A model generated the notes under the pieces. It saw only the letters and a program-made list of their open reading frames with translations. It had not been told where the DNA came from and did no database searches. A stretch of 64,000 nucleotides of DNA, taken from positions 144,572,948 to 144,636,947 of the forward strand of contig NC_134082.1 of NCBI RefSeq assembly GCF_000715075.1, in the 5' to 3' direction. The DNA is from Nicotiana tabacum. Its lineage: Eukaryota > Streptophyta > Magnoliopsida > Solanales > Solanaceae. Position numbers and translations under genes: made by a program. Below, in pieces: positions 22,114-34,190 of this stretch (positions are counted from its first letter, which is position 1; every line of letters starts with the position of its first letter).

Positions 22114-23670
22114 CTACTTCAACTTGTGAAACAGAGTAGTATAGGTTTCTCCCAACGGGGTGAATGTTCTTGGTTTCTGCATCCTTTCATTCCTGAAAGC
22201 CTGATTTCCGCGGAAGCTCGGGCATGAAGGATTCCTGTAGGTCCTCGGTGGCGGATACGTGTTTTGTGAAGGTGAATGTGTGTTTTGTGGAGGTGGATAT
22301 GTATGTTGGGGAACCGGTGCACGCCATTGCGGACGAGCCGAAGGCTGGGTGTAAGTTTGGGCGTGATGGATGGAAAAATGTTGTTCTTGTGGTGGGTAGT
22401 AGGGTTGTGGCGGGCTGTACGGGTAGTTTGGCCTGTGGGGTCTGGGTTGGTTGTAGTGTGGTTTGCCGGACCTGGACCAACTGCTTGCCTCAATCATGAC
22501 AATTTCTTCTTTCTTCCTCCTTCCCAGCACACCTCCCGTGCCGCTCTGAATAGCCTGGGTCATTGCCTTGAGCGCTGAGTAATTCAGGATTTTGTCAGAC
22601 CTCAGACCCTCCTCTATCATGACCCCTATCTTTACTACTTCATTGAAGGATTTTCCAACCGTCGTCACCAAGTGACCAAAGTAAGTTGGATCCAGTGTTT
22701 GCAAGAAATAGTCCACCATTTCTCCCTCTCTCATGGGAGGATCAACTCTGGCTGCTTGTTCTCTCCAGCGGAAACCAAACTCACGAAAGCTTTCCCCAGG
22801 CTTCTTTCCGGTCCTTAGCAATGTGAGATGGTCAGGGACTATCTCGAGATTGTATTGAAAGTGACCCGCGAAAGCTTGCGCCAGATCATCCCAAGTGTAC
22901 CATCTGTTGGAATCTTGCCTCGTATACCAATCCAGTGCCGATCCAGTTAAGCTTTGACTGAAATAAGCTATCAGTAGCTCATCTTTGCCACCTGCCCCTC
23001 TCATTTTGCTACAAAAGCCCTGGAAATGTGCCATGGGATCACCGTGCCCTTCATATAAATCAAACTAAGGCATCTTGAACCCAGCTGGGAGTTGGACGTC
23101 CAGGAAAGGGCATAGATCCTTGTAGGCCACGCTGACCTGGTTACCCAATCTGTGCAGGTTCCTGAAGGATTGCTCCAGGCTTTTGAACTTCCTCATTACC
23201 TCATCTTGTTCTGGGACCTTAACCGGCTTTTCAATCTCTGTCGGTACCTCCAAGTGCGGATTGTAGGTATGGGGTTCTGGTGCATTGAATGTGGGCTCAG
23301 GGGGATAGTATTGCGTATCGTGAGCCTGAAACAACGGCTCGCTGGTCGATCTTTGCAGGGTGGCTGAGGTGGGTCCCATAAAAGTGGGAACATTTGGTGT
23401 TGGGAGAGGTTGATGGGGTGGTGGAGCTTGGGAATCATGGGGGCTTCTCTCCTGATGATAACGGTGATTCGGGAGGCTTGTTGAAGGGCCGGAGTGAGGG
23501 TATTCCGGCATATGCCCCAGTGGCTCAGGGCTCTTTTGTGCTTTGGCTAGAGCTAACTGCATTGCATTCATCTCTAGTCCCATCCTTTCTATCTTCTCCA
23601 TCGCTTCTTTTAACAACTGGCTCAATGGCCTTTCTTCCTCGGTACTATTTTCTGAAGTAGTCATGCTCAT
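22114..23670 (-). pseudogene. Ogre-type gag, one internal stop
   Basis: Gag forms the particle that packages element RNA. The start is ATG 23670 (MSMTTSENSTEEERPL), followed by a short coiled-coil stretch and a Pro/Ser/His-rich linker. A TAG at 23065-23067 sits inside the conserved passage before GHGDP (probably from AAG), and the retrotransposon gag core follows in the same frame: FSQSLTGSALDWYTRQ, WDDLAQAFAGHFQYN and GESFREFGFRW. The C-terminal part is rich in Pro, Tyr and Gln and has short repeats (TYPPPQNT, HSPSQNT, TYPPPRT). It ends at the TAG at 22114, beyond which the frame continues into the knuckle and protease. Confidence 0.88.
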
Positions 23671-24213
23671 TGTTACCGATCCTTTGGATCTGGTTTGGTA
23701 AGGGTGTGTTGCCAGAATGCTTTAACAACTAACTGTCTGAGATTTGTGGAAAATAACAAACTTGTTAGCGTTAGAGTTTAACAGATTTGATAACAGCACA
23801 TTATGGATGCAATGCTCCTAGGCAGTAAACCATTTCTAACATGCTTTGCTTCAAACACATGCATTATCCCGGCTTGCTTATTTGCCCCTTTAAAGTACTT
23901 TGGGAACCCCTGTATTTTATTTTATATTTTATATATTTTCCTCCTTCTTTTTCTTTCTTCTTCTTTCTTTTTAATGGCGGTCGAATCTTATGTGGATTGC
24001 CTACGTATCACGTCCCCGCGTGAATCAGACCGGGCGTAGTTCTGCCCCAAAGTAAAGACACACACAAATTCTTTTGGAATCACTTAATTCATCATCAAAA
24101 TTTGCTATTACAGATTACTTATCTCAAACCAAGAACAGCAATAGTACAGATTCCAAAGTTCTTAACCTGACTCGACGAAAGAAAAGAAAACAACATATAG
24201 GAAGACAACAAAG
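23671..24213 (-). other. spacer between ORF1 and gag in the Ogre-type element
   Basis: Non-coding sequence of about 540 bp that carries copy 2 of the recurring motif (23995-24042). It has no recognisable gene. Ribosomes would have to bypass it to reach gag from ORF1, so separate messages or internal initiation seem likely. Confidence 0.5.
23995..24042 (-). repeat. recurring Ogre-type noncoding motif, copy 2
   Basis: On the minus strand GAACTACGCCCGGTCTGATTC leads through an inverted CACG/CGTG-type middle to GATACGTAGGCAATC. It lies just upstream of gag. See copies at 16231 and 26583. Confidence 0.65.
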
Positions 24214-26255
24214 CTAATTAAACAATTCCAACTTAAGGGCTCGCGAGGCATCATTCGGCCTTTCCGCAACCTTTGGTGTAAGGTCTCTCTGCAAGCTCTT
24301 CAACTCATTCATGATCCGGTGGACGCAGCCCATGATGGAAGCAAAGAGGGTTTTCCGAGGTATTTGCTCACATGCTAGGCATCTCATGTAGATGTAGTGC
24401 CCAATCTCATCAATCCTTCCTCGAATGTTGTCCATTTCCACGAACAATTGTTCTATGCACCGGTTCTTCAATCCTAGCGCTTAAGCATTATCGGTGAGTC
24501 GATCCTGGAACTTCTCCATTTGTCTTTCCATTCTGGTCATCGCATCGTAACAGCGTCTTCTGTCCGCTTGGGCATCTCGTGTTTGCTTGAAGATCCGCTC
24601 CTGAAGAGTGGAGTTCGTTTCCCTTAATATCCCGATGCTCAGTTCATAATCCCTTATGACTTGTTGCAGACGCTGCCTCCGGGCCATTGTACCTTTTGCC
24701 CATTTGGTCCATAATCTTTCCATGCTAGCATTGGATCTTTCCAAATCTTCCTGGCCTTCCGCAACCTGATTCCTTAACCCTGCTATCAACCTTTTATCAG
24801 CCCGGCTTCTCAGCTGGTTATCGGCATCCCTTTTCATCTTCCGGATCTGAGCTTTGAGGATCTCGCTTTCTCTGGCTAATCTGTTCTTTTCTCCCTTGTT
24901 GGCAGCAAACTGCACTTTGCTTTCAAACTTCATATCCTGAATCTGTTGTTTCAGTTTGCCTACTTCGGCAAGATATTCCCGCTCTTTGGCCAACCAGTCC
25001 CAATGCTCTTGTGAGGATCTGGCAAATTCTTGAAGGTGAGGTCTTTTAGCCGGCCTTCCAGATGACATTTCCCCTTTGTACCAAGCCTGATATCCGGGCG
25101 AAACTTCCCCTTTTGCCCGGTTCAATACACAAGTATTTGCCTCTAAGTATTGACATTGGCTCCAAATCTGGCGGACCCTTGCTTCAGGAAACTGGCCATC
25201 GGAACTGATCTCAATCACCTGGGTGCTTAGATCCTCGTCTTTTGGCACTATCTGACACCTCCCAAGTTTCCTTAAAACCCGATGCGGCGCATAAGGTTGA
25301 ATGCTCTTAAGTCCCATCAAGAGAAAATGGGGCCTGGCTGCTGGCATGTATATGACTTCGTCGATCGGTAACCACCCCAGCGTCCATTGTATTTGACTGG
25401 CGTTGAGGGTCCGGAAATATGAGGTCCATGCCGAGACTCCTTCAGGTAGGTAGGCCTCATTAATTCTGGTATAGAACTCCTCTATGCATGTCTTTTCAGA
25501 AGATCCATGGCTCAGAAACTGGGCTCGGCGACATAGGTGTTCAGTCATCCACATTTGCAACAACAAGTTGCAACCTTCGAAAAAGTTTCCTCCGGTTTTG
25601 CAGGCCGTGAGAGCTCGGAACATATCAGATACAATCATGGGCGCCAGCGTGCTATCTTTCTGCGTGAGCAAAGTACTGATGACCCCCACTATCTTTATGT
25701 CGATATTCCCGTCTTTTCTTGAGAATACTAAGAGCCCTAAGAAAGTTATCATGAAAGCAACCCGTCTATGTTCATCCCACTTTCGACGGTTACTTTTGCT
25801 GCACAACTTGTTTTCTAGCTTGTCGAATCCTCCTATGTGACCATATCTTTGGTATATGAAACTCATAATGCAAAAACCTTTTGCCAAGTCAGGGTTATGA
25901 ATTGTTCTGACTATCTTTAATGAGTCCAAAAACCGGTGGACCGCCACGGCTCTTGGAGCAACCAGGTATTTATGCCTCAATGGAGCCTCCGCACTGCCGA
26001 TGTACCCTGCTATTTCCTCTAAAGTTGGGGAAAGTTCAAAGTCCGAGAAGTGGAAGACATTGTGCGCTGGGTCCCAGTGAGGGACCAGTACCCTTATAAT
26101 ATCTCCCCGGGCCTGATATCCAACAAACTCGTGAGACCTTTCAGATGTTTCTTGATTTCGTCATGCCCTTCTTTACCTAAATCATTCCACCAGAGCCGCA
26201 ATTGGAGGGGAATTTTATTCATGATTGAAAAGGGTTCATTTTGAGTCGTGCTCAT
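24214..26255 (-). pseudogene. Ogre-type ORF1 protein (plant-mobile-domain-like N terminus, coiled-coil C terminus)
   Basis: ORF1 lies upstream of gag, as in Ogre elements; its function is not established. It starts at ATG 26255 (MSTTQNEPFSIMNK) and would be about 680 codons. The frame slips in a GGGG run near 26104, then stays open to a TAA at 24481 (probably from CAA), beyond which about 90 more codons continue in frame to 24214. The N-terminal two thirds (EIAGYIGSAEAP, VAFMITFLGLLVFSRK, ILREF-like GVISTLLTQ) resemble the plant mobile domain-like module annotated on ORF1 proteins as DUF7745. The C-terminal third (about residues 430-590) is Arg/Glu/Gln-rich coiled coil. It has no transposase or polymerase motif. 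Confidence 0.8.
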
Positions 26256-27384
26256 TCTGCACATTTATTAATAAGATTTTAACAAACGAAATTTATTTGA
26301 CAAAACAAAAAAAAACATATGATCATTTTTCTTAAAAAGGATTTCTGAACATGACCTCTCAGCACTTCAGGGATGAAGATTTTAAGGTTGTGCGATTTAA
26401 CCAAAAATAAATACTAAGAAGTGGCCGTTTATACAAAGGCAGCCTTCCGGAGTTCCTTTTGGGAACATTTGGCTATTTTTTATATAAACGGCATCACCCG
26501 ACTCTATGACAGAAAAAATACAACTTTTGACATTTTTATTACTTATTAATTTTTTACAAAATGGGAGGTTGGACCTGACGAGGGTTGCCTACGTATCTCA
26601 CACCCTATGAGAATCAAACCGGCGTAGTTCGCCCAACACAAACTAAACTTGTAAACAAGGTTTTTTTTTCTTTTTTTTTTCAAACTAAAAAAAAAACATT
26701 TTCATTTTTTCCAAAATTTCGGTAGGGTTTTGATACTACTCGGACATTGGTTTTATTTTTCTAAAAGTAGTTATCTCCCTACACTGCTATTTTTCTCCTC
26801 TTTATTTTTCAGAAATTCTTGATTTCAGAAACCGGTCAGCATGCAGATCTGAAGCAAATAAATGCGTACAACACATAGGATGCAGCAGGATAGTCTTTTT
26901 CCATTTCAGGTTGCTAGTCCTAGACGAACCCAACCCCTGTGTTGAGTCCCCTAAGTCAAATGCAACATGATGCAAATAAGTGTTCCTACTAGGGATCCGG
27001 CATGAAGTCACGTTATTCTATGTTCAAAACCTGGGTCTTTGTTCTCGACAGTGTACCCGAGCGGACAACTCGAGCTGAGGAAGGAGCTCCTTTTCGGGAA
27101 CCAAAAGGCCAGCCGGCTTAGAAACTTTCCGAGCCTCTTTTATTCAGGGTATAAAACTAACAGAATAGGGAGTCTTAACCAGTAAGCACATCCCCGGGGG
27201 TGAGAAGAGAAGGTTTCAGCACAGTTTATATGTACAGTTCAAATAATATCAAAGCAGTAAAAAGCATTATTTTGCACATTTAGGCCAAAACATGTAATAG
27301 GATCAGATAACAAACAAAGCCAAATATAACAATTCATCTAAGCTCGAATTTCTAACCCTGAACCAGCGGTTCTGGGTTTGGTTG
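26256..27384 (-). other. Ogre-type 5' leader between the primer site and ORF1
   Basis: Non-coding. It contains copy 3 of the recurring motif (26583-26630) and homopolymer runs near 26660-26700. No protein frame fits. Confidence 0.55.
26583..26630 (-). repeat. recurring Ogre-type noncoding motif, copy 3
   Basis: On the minus strand it starts GAACTACGCCGGTTTGATTC, has an inverted-repeat middle (TCATAGGGTGTGA) and ends GATACGTAGGCAACC. It lies upstream of ORF1. Confidence 0.65.
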
Positions 27385-27402
27385 TCCCCAACAGAGTCGC
27401 CA
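27385..27402 (-). other. primer binding site of the Ogre-type element
   Basis: Minus-strand TGGCGACTCTGTTGGGGA lies 4 bases inside the 5' LTR. Its start TGG pairs with a tRNA CCA end. Ogre elements are reported to use tRNA-Arg; I did not confirm the match against a tRNA sequence. Confidence 0.75.
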
Positions 27403-27406
27403 GAGC

Positions 27407-30400
27407 TGTCACACCTCCTTTTTCCGCCACCGCGAGGGGCGTAGGAGTTTTTTCCAATTAAAGGACAATCGAAACAGGATTTATTTATTTATTTCAGAGT
27501 CGCCACTTGGAAGATTTAGGGTGTCCCAAGTCACCAATTTAATCCCGAATCGAGGAAAGGAATGACTCCATATTACAGTCTGCGCACCAGAAATCCGGAT
27601 AAGGAATTCTGTTAACCCGGGAGAAGGTGTTAGGCATTCCCGAGTTCCGTGGTTCTAGCACGGTCGCTCAACTGTCATATTTGGCTTGATTATTTGATTT
27701 AATACATGTTGAACCTATGTGCAAAATTTAACTTTTAACCGCTTTTATCATTTACTATTATTTTATCAAGAATTGCAACATTGTGAAAATGTATCTCAAA
27801 CCGTGTCACAATCAATGTACCCGCGGTTAGAGCTACATTTCAACTCTGTTGAGATTGGGATTTGGGTCACATAAATGTGCACCTGAGTTTAAGAAGATAA
27901 CATTATTAAATACGCGCCTAAAGTGACTAGCGTATCATTTACTTTGGGTAGGGACGTGGAATTTTGCTAAACGGTCCATCCCGAAGTCTAAGCAATTTTT
28001 AAGCCAATATTTACTGAGGGCCCCGCAATTTTGTATTTTTGTTCGGCGAGGCTCATCTCATTCTTATTTTATTATTTTTTTTAAAGGAATTTGCAACGTC
28101 ATGGACACACATCTCGAACCACGTCACAATCAATGTACCCGTGATTAGAGACACATTTCAACTCCGCTGAGATTTGGATTTGGGTCACATAAATGTGCAC
28201 CCGAGTTTAGGAAAAGTAATTTAATTAAATCGCGTCTAGAGAGGCTAACGCATTATTATCTTTGAGGAAGGCAGTGAAATTCACTAAACAGTCCATCCCA
28301 AATTCTAAGTATTTATTATGACCCATTATTGAGGGCCCCACAATTTGTATTTTTTATTGGGCGAGACTCGTCTCATTATTATTATTTTTTAAGGATAATC
28401 TAAAGCAGCTATATGTATATTTTTTCGTCCGTCTCTAAATGGAAGAAGAAAAGGTCCTACTTTATTTACATGCTTGACAAGACCATCATTTATTTCTCGG
28501 ATTCAAGCAAACGTAGCTACACAATTGCAATCAAACTTTGCGCGAAAGGAAGTTGTTTCATGCCTCATTCTATAAGCCGATACTACTGAAGCTGAAATTA
28601 TAACCAAATACGGAATTGACAGGCAATACGCATTCGAAAGGGACAACGTATCTTATAACTAATTTTTGAATCCACATTGTTAGACGAAATGAACCGTTGG
28701 GACTAATTGTTTTCAATTACTTGAAGCTAAGCCAACCTTAATTACTAATGGTTACGAAAGTTACTTAACTTGCTTGTTAACTTGAACAAACTATTGGGTT
28801 AAGGTTCTTAGCCTTTCTACATTTCTTGAATCGCGCCACAAGTATGTCAAGCCTACGAATTCTACAAATTTAAGGGCGTGAATTCATACAAGGTTCCTAT
28901 CTGATTATATGACACTCGAAACCAACTGTTAATGACTTTGTCAACTAACTATTGCACCACTAAAGCTATGGAGACATGCTTTCAACTTGAAACTGAAATC
29001 AACATGAGATCTTCATTATTTCGGATTTTTGCCTTTTAGACTAAATGCTGAGTCAAACGAATTCTAATTATATTGAAAGCTAGGGCCAGACAATTACCCA
29101 TTGAAACAAAATCCAAACAAGCCTAGACATGATTCTAATGGAATACATGAACTATTATACACAGCTTAACATTCAATATACAACTAAAGCAAATTCGAAA
29201 GAGGCACTTCAACTCTTCATTTCTTTACTCAGGTTTCAATTTTCAACCTACATTGACAGTGTATCAGTTGTGTACCTGAGATTGGAAATAAGAACAAAAA
29301 GAGGAAGAAGTTCAGCAACAGCAGCTGGGCAGCAGTAAGGCAGTAATAACAACAGCAACAAGCAAACAGACAACAGTATCACAGCAGTAACAGAACAATA
29401 ACAGCAGTTCCACAATAACAGTAGCTCAACGAACAACCAATAACAACTTTAATAGCAATAAAAACCAGAAGCAGTCCAGCAGCCACATAAACCCAGAATA
29501 CAGTAGCAACCCAACAGGGAAACCAGAATACCCCACTGAAATAGTAACAACCCAACTAAACAACAGACTTGACAGAAAATAACTTGACAATCAAACAATC
29601 GGACTTAGCAAAACAGCTTGAACAAAAACCAACTGTACCAAACCAAACAGCTGATCAGCCCCCCCTTTTTTTGCCTTTTAGGATTATCAGATTTTTCTCT
29701 CAATTGACAACCCCATATTAGTAAAAAATGAGCTCATTTATAGGCCCAAAGGACCTTCACATGACTGCCTCGTATACAGACTTCCTCCCCATACCCTTCA
29801 ACTTCCCACGCCTAAGTATCTTCTTGATGCAAGTCATTTGGTTCCCCACTATAGCATGCTTGTCATATTGATTCATTCAAGAGTCATGGGCTTTTATTAG
29901 ATTATTTTGACCCATGTTCCTGTGTTGTGCACCCCACTAATACTAGATTAATTGTATTTTTCATTAACCAATTGACAGCCCATTAATCCTAAGCATTTGT
30001 CAGTCTTTGACACCCCAAATTATCCCTCAAGCCACTGATTGTTACTGCCTTACCCCACCCCCTTCACATCGCTGAGTCTGTCAACTATAACCATTTTAAT
30101 CCTAATTCGAACCTCACTAACTAACAAACTACAACCTATAATTAGTTTACCACTGGATTTAGACAGCCATTTAATCAGAATCAGACAGTATGAATCAAGT
30201 CGTTGCCTTCCAAGACTGTAAAACACAAACGACAATATGTATCGAATCGACTTTGCGAGTTACAATGTATACTAATCAGTCGACAACAAAAGCAGGCTAA
30301 AACAGAGCACACAGGTGATTCATGTGTTTTTGGACGAAACATGGAACTTATGAAACTTAATTATTCGACGACGTTACTCAAATCGACTATACAAACTATT

Positions 30401-31870
30401 ACATGTAACAAACAATCGACAAACAACATAGACTAAACAGGCCACCAAATTATTTCAATATTCGTGACATTTAGCAGGGAGTTTACGAAACTTAACTATT
30501 CGACGACATTAGTCGAAGAGAATAGATATCTCATAACATACACTTAACACTGAATAGAAGAGAAATCGACCACATAAAAGGGTCTTTGAAGATGGAGAGG
30601 ATTGACAGAAAAATAATCAAAAATCAAAAGCAAATCTACTGACATACGAATAACACATAAACAGAAGGAAAGAAAAGAAAATTACCTTGGAAGCTTACAT
30701 CAAAAACGAACTAGGCCTGAACCGGACTCGACTTCTTTGAGGTCGAATGGACTTTAATCGAAGTGTTCCCGGTTGAGAACACCTCGATTAAGGTCTATTA
30801 GACCCCAATCTGTTGTTGATTTGGACGGACCCTTATGGATTCGATTCTTAGGGTTCTTGAGCTCAGATTTGGGGTTCGAAGAGTTCTACCTAGATTCGAA
30901 CGAAACCAACGTTGATTAGGGTATAAGGGATGTTAGGGGAGTGGCTGGTATGAATTTGGGACTCATTAGGTGATTTAGGGTTTTGGCTCGAATCTTTGAT
31001 CGAAGATTCGAGAACCCTGGACATGATTCAAAGTTAAGTGACCAGGGATTCGTGTTCAGGGTGGTTTGTAGGTTCAGTGGTGTAGCTATGGTGACCGGTG
31101 GCGTTGTTGCTGCCGGGTTTACATTGAAGGGGAGCTATGGCGGCTGCTAGGGTTTGGGGGTGTTTGGGATCGTCTCTGAGAGACAATGAAACCAGGGGGT
31201 GTTTGGATAGGGCGCGGGGTAACAGGGTTGGGCTTATATATGACTTAGGGGTTTAGATCCTGGCCGTTGGATCAGGTGAGATCGATGGCCAGGATCTATT
31301 CACTAAAGGGGGACGACGTTGTTTGGGCGTAGTGGTGGGTGAGACCGGATATGGGAATGGGTCGGGTCAGGCTTTTGGATATGGGTATTGATTGCATCCG
31401 TTGGATGAGGGCTAGATGGACGGCTGGGATCAACTGTCATCGAAGCGACGTAGTTCTGGTATCAAACTACGTCATTTGATGGCGTGGGAGACGGGTCTTC
31501 TGGGTTGACTGACTTGGGCCGATTTTTGGTGCTATTTGGGCCTGATTTTCAGCTTTTGGCTCAAATCCGGGTATTCTTTACTATTTTCAACTCTTTTCTT
31601 TTTTCTACTTTAATTAACAATCAACAAAATTCTAAAATAATTTTGTAAAACCAAAATTAGCCTACAACAATGTTACACCTTAATAACAATTAACACACAA
31701 GGTCAAACATTTAATTAAAAAAAAAATTACACCACAGCACACATAAATGACAAAAACACAACAAAAATGCATATTTTGTGATTTTCTTTCTTTTAAAATA
31801 AAACATGGTTTAATTGACTCCACAATGCGCAATTAAATCTTGAATGTGCATGCAACATGTATTTATACAC

Positions 31871-31908
<38 letters not shown>

Positions 31909-32044
31909 ATCACAACAACGGCAAGCATTTACGGACCAAATAATTACCAAAATGTCACGTAAATTCTAAAAATCGTACACAGATGGATTTTTTTTTTGAT
32001 TTCTTTTGGAGTAATTTCCGTGAAGCAAAAATCACGTGCTCACA
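27407..32044 (-). repeat. 5' LTR of the Ogre-type element (4638 bp)
   Basis: Partner of 8315-12960, with the same TG...CA ends. It is about 8 bp shorter overall, partly from microsatellite length. Transcription of the element would start within it, reading leftward. Confidence 0.92.
31234..31241 (-). promoter_or_regulatory. candidate TATA box in the Ogre-type 5' LTR
   Basis: TATATAAG on the minus strand, in a GC-richer context (AAGCCCAACCC follows). If used, it leaves a U3 of about 0.8 kb and an R-U5 of about 3.8 kb. The same site exists in the 3' LTR at about 12149. Confidence 0.4.
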
Positions 32045-32054
32045 CACGGGTTAC

Positions 32055-32563
32055 TGATAATCAAAAGAATGTATATAAAGAAGTAATTTAGGTAGCAAGA
32101 GAGTAATCAAGAGAAAAACAAGTAAACCAAAGTTTATTCCAATAGTGTTTTGTGTCCTTACAATTGATTAGATATCTCCCTTTTATAGATATCTTAGAGA
32201 TATACGTTTTGCCCAAATCATAATGAGGCTATTATGAGTAATTAAAGACATTGAATGCTACGTTACATAATCATTACATTCAATACAAATTCTCTAACAT
32301 ATTCCACATTTAATGTCTATTAAATGCCGTATCTGCACACTTTTCTATTGTCAGATTCATTCCTTTTGATTCTCGGACATAAATGACTTAGATAGGTATG
32401 GGCGCTGAGTTATTTAAATAACTGTTTGTGCCTCTTCCTCTGCCATTTGTTCGTATATGTTGCAACTCGTGCCTCTTGGCTAGTTGTAATTCTTTGACCA
32501 TTTGACCAGTCTACGTGTCTCGACACGTCACCTTTATATTTAAATACAATTTTTTCCAATACA
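32055..32563 (-). repeat. 3' LTR of an older Ty3-gypsy element
   Basis: On the plus strand it runs TGATAATCAAAAG to TTCCAATACA, giving TG...CA ends. A purine tract on the minus strand (GGAAAGTGGGGGAACTATC, about 32564-32582) precedes it, as expected for a 3' LTR. The 5 bp outside (GTTAC) may be half of its target duplication; the other half is lost because the element is truncated at about 33157. Confidence 0.75.
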
Positions 32564-32679
32564 GATAGTTCCCCCACTTTCCATTTATTCATCAGTTGAA
32601 TATTTGGAAAGTGGATTTCATTAAAAGAGAATTTTTGTCACCATTAATGCTATGACAAAATTGACGCTTCAATTGTCGC

Positions 32680-33156
32680 TTCCATTTAATGCTCCGTACA
32701 CATGTCATTTTTCCATTGGTTTTGCAGTTCATATGCTCCCTTTCCTGCAATATCATGAACTCTATAGGGTCCTTCCCATGTTGGACTTAATTTACCCGTA
32801 TTAGCCGCCTTTGTAGATTGAAAAACATTTTTAAGCACGAAGTCCCCCACTTTGAAGAATCTGAGGCGTGCTTTTCAGTTGTAATATCGTTCTATGACTT
32901 GCTTTTGTGCTGTCATTCTTATTAATGCAACTTCTCTCCTCCCCTCGAGTAAATCTAGATTGACCCGCATCTCCTCGTCATTAGATTCTTGTGTCGCTTG
33001 TGTGAACCGTGTACTTGGTTCCGCTATCTCAACTGGAATTAAAGCCTCAACTCCATAAACCAATGAAAACGGTGTTTCTCCTGTACTTGTTTTTGCAGTT
33101 GTGCGATATGCCCATAAAACTCCAGGTAACACTTCAGGCCAGTTACCTTTTGATTC
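32680..33156 (-). pseudogene. integrase C-terminal fragment of a second gypsy element
   Basis: On the minus strand it begins with GNWPEVLPGVLWAYRTTAK, continues with GETPFSLVYGVEALIPVEI and ends with FFKVGDFVLKN and GKLSPTWEGPY, all typical of the integrase tail of Tat-lineage gypsy elements. A TGA near 32878 interrupts it (RYYN*KARL). It belongs with the LTR at 32055-32563. The rest of the element is missing, cut off at a junction with a plus-strand copia fragment. Confidence 0.8.
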
Positions 33157-34190
33157 CTACTCTCCAGTTACAAGAATTACGTCCATACGGATATTAGTAG
33201 CATTAGTTGCAGTGTATGATCTTGAAATTCATCAAATGGACGTTAAGATGGCCTTCTGGAATGGAGATTTGGAGGAAGAAATCTACATGGAACAACCTGA
33301 AGGGTTTGTTGTTCCAGGTAAAGAAAAGAAGGTCTGTAGACTTGTTAAGTCCTTTTACGGACTAAAACAAGCGCCCAAATAATGGCATGCGAGATTTGAC
33401 CAAACAATGTTGTCAAATGGTTTTAAGATAAATGAATGTGATAAATGTGTGTACATTAAAAATGTTCCAAATCACATAGTCATTGTTTGATTATATGTGG
33501 ACGATATGCTGATAATGAGTAATGACATTGCCAACATAAATGCTACTAAGCGCATGCTAACTAGCAAGTTTGATATGAATGACTTGAGAGTTGCTGATTT
33601 AATTCTGGGGATTAAGATCCATAAGACTCCTCAAGGTCTGGTATTGTCACAATCTCATTATATTAAGGCAGTACTTGAAAAATTCAAGCACTTAGGGTTT
33701 AAAGTTGCAAAGACTCCAATTGATGTGAATCTTGCATTAGCAAAGAATAAAGACCAAAGCATATCACAATTGGATTATGCTTGTGTGTTGGGATGCCTAA
33801 TGTATATCATGAATTGTACACGATCAGATATAGCTTGTGCTATAAGTAAATTGAGTCGATACACGAACAATCCAGGTCAATCTCATTGGATGGCAATGAA
33901 ACGAGTTTTGGGATATTTAGAACATACCCGTTGGCACCAATATGCATACATTATGATAGTCAACAACAATTAGAAGGGCTGGAAGTATTATGTATAATGG
34001 TAAATCTCGTCAAATACGGCGATGAAATAAAACAGTTAGGAAATTACTCTCTAGATGAATTATCACGATTGACTATGTAAAGTCAAGTGATAATGTGTCA
34101 AATCCACTTACAAAAGGTCTAACTAGAGAGGTAGTTGATAAATCATCAAGGGGAATGGGACTAAGGTCGAGAACAAGTCATAGTGGCGGT
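33157..34190 (+). pseudogene. copia C reverse transcriptase-RNase H remnant
   Basis: The sequence starts in mid-RT (YSPVTRITSIRILVALVA, then IHQMDVKMAFWNGDLEEEIY and YGLKQAPK). Stops at about 33380 (TAA, probably from CAA) and 33488 (TGA, in the residue before LYVDDM) break the frame. The catalytic YVDD is at about 33494-33505. A second open stretch covers the linker and the start of RNase H ([20 protein letters not shown]) before losing frame near 33950. The tail with NPLTKGLTREVV and SSRGMGLR is near 34100-34170. The N-terminal half of the polyprotein is absent. Divergence is higher than in the copia element at 36882. Confidence 0.82.

Larger units (their letters stand above)
8315..32044 (-). 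mobile_element. complete Ogre/Tat-type Ty3-gypsy retrotransposon, 23.7 kb
   Basis: LTRs at 8315-12960 and 27407-32044 bound the element, and the host bases CACGG repeat on both sides (8310-8314 and 32045-32049). Read on the minus strand the order is 5' LTR, primer binding site, leader, ORF1, gag, protease with G-patch-like segment, predicted intron, RT, two RNase H domains, integrase, long 3' UTR with tandem repeats, polypurine tract and 3' LTR. Very long LTRs, an ORF upstream of gag, an intron before RT and a second RNase H are known hallmarks of the Ogre group in the Tat lineage. All coding parts except the protease block are broken by stops or shifts. The element sits 5 bp from the target repeat of an older gypsy LTR at 32055. 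Confidence 0.9.

Noticed and set aside
22119..22493. Second and third minus-strand frames within gag
   Set aside because: They overlap the Pro/Gln-rich gag tail, where low complexity keeps other frames open.
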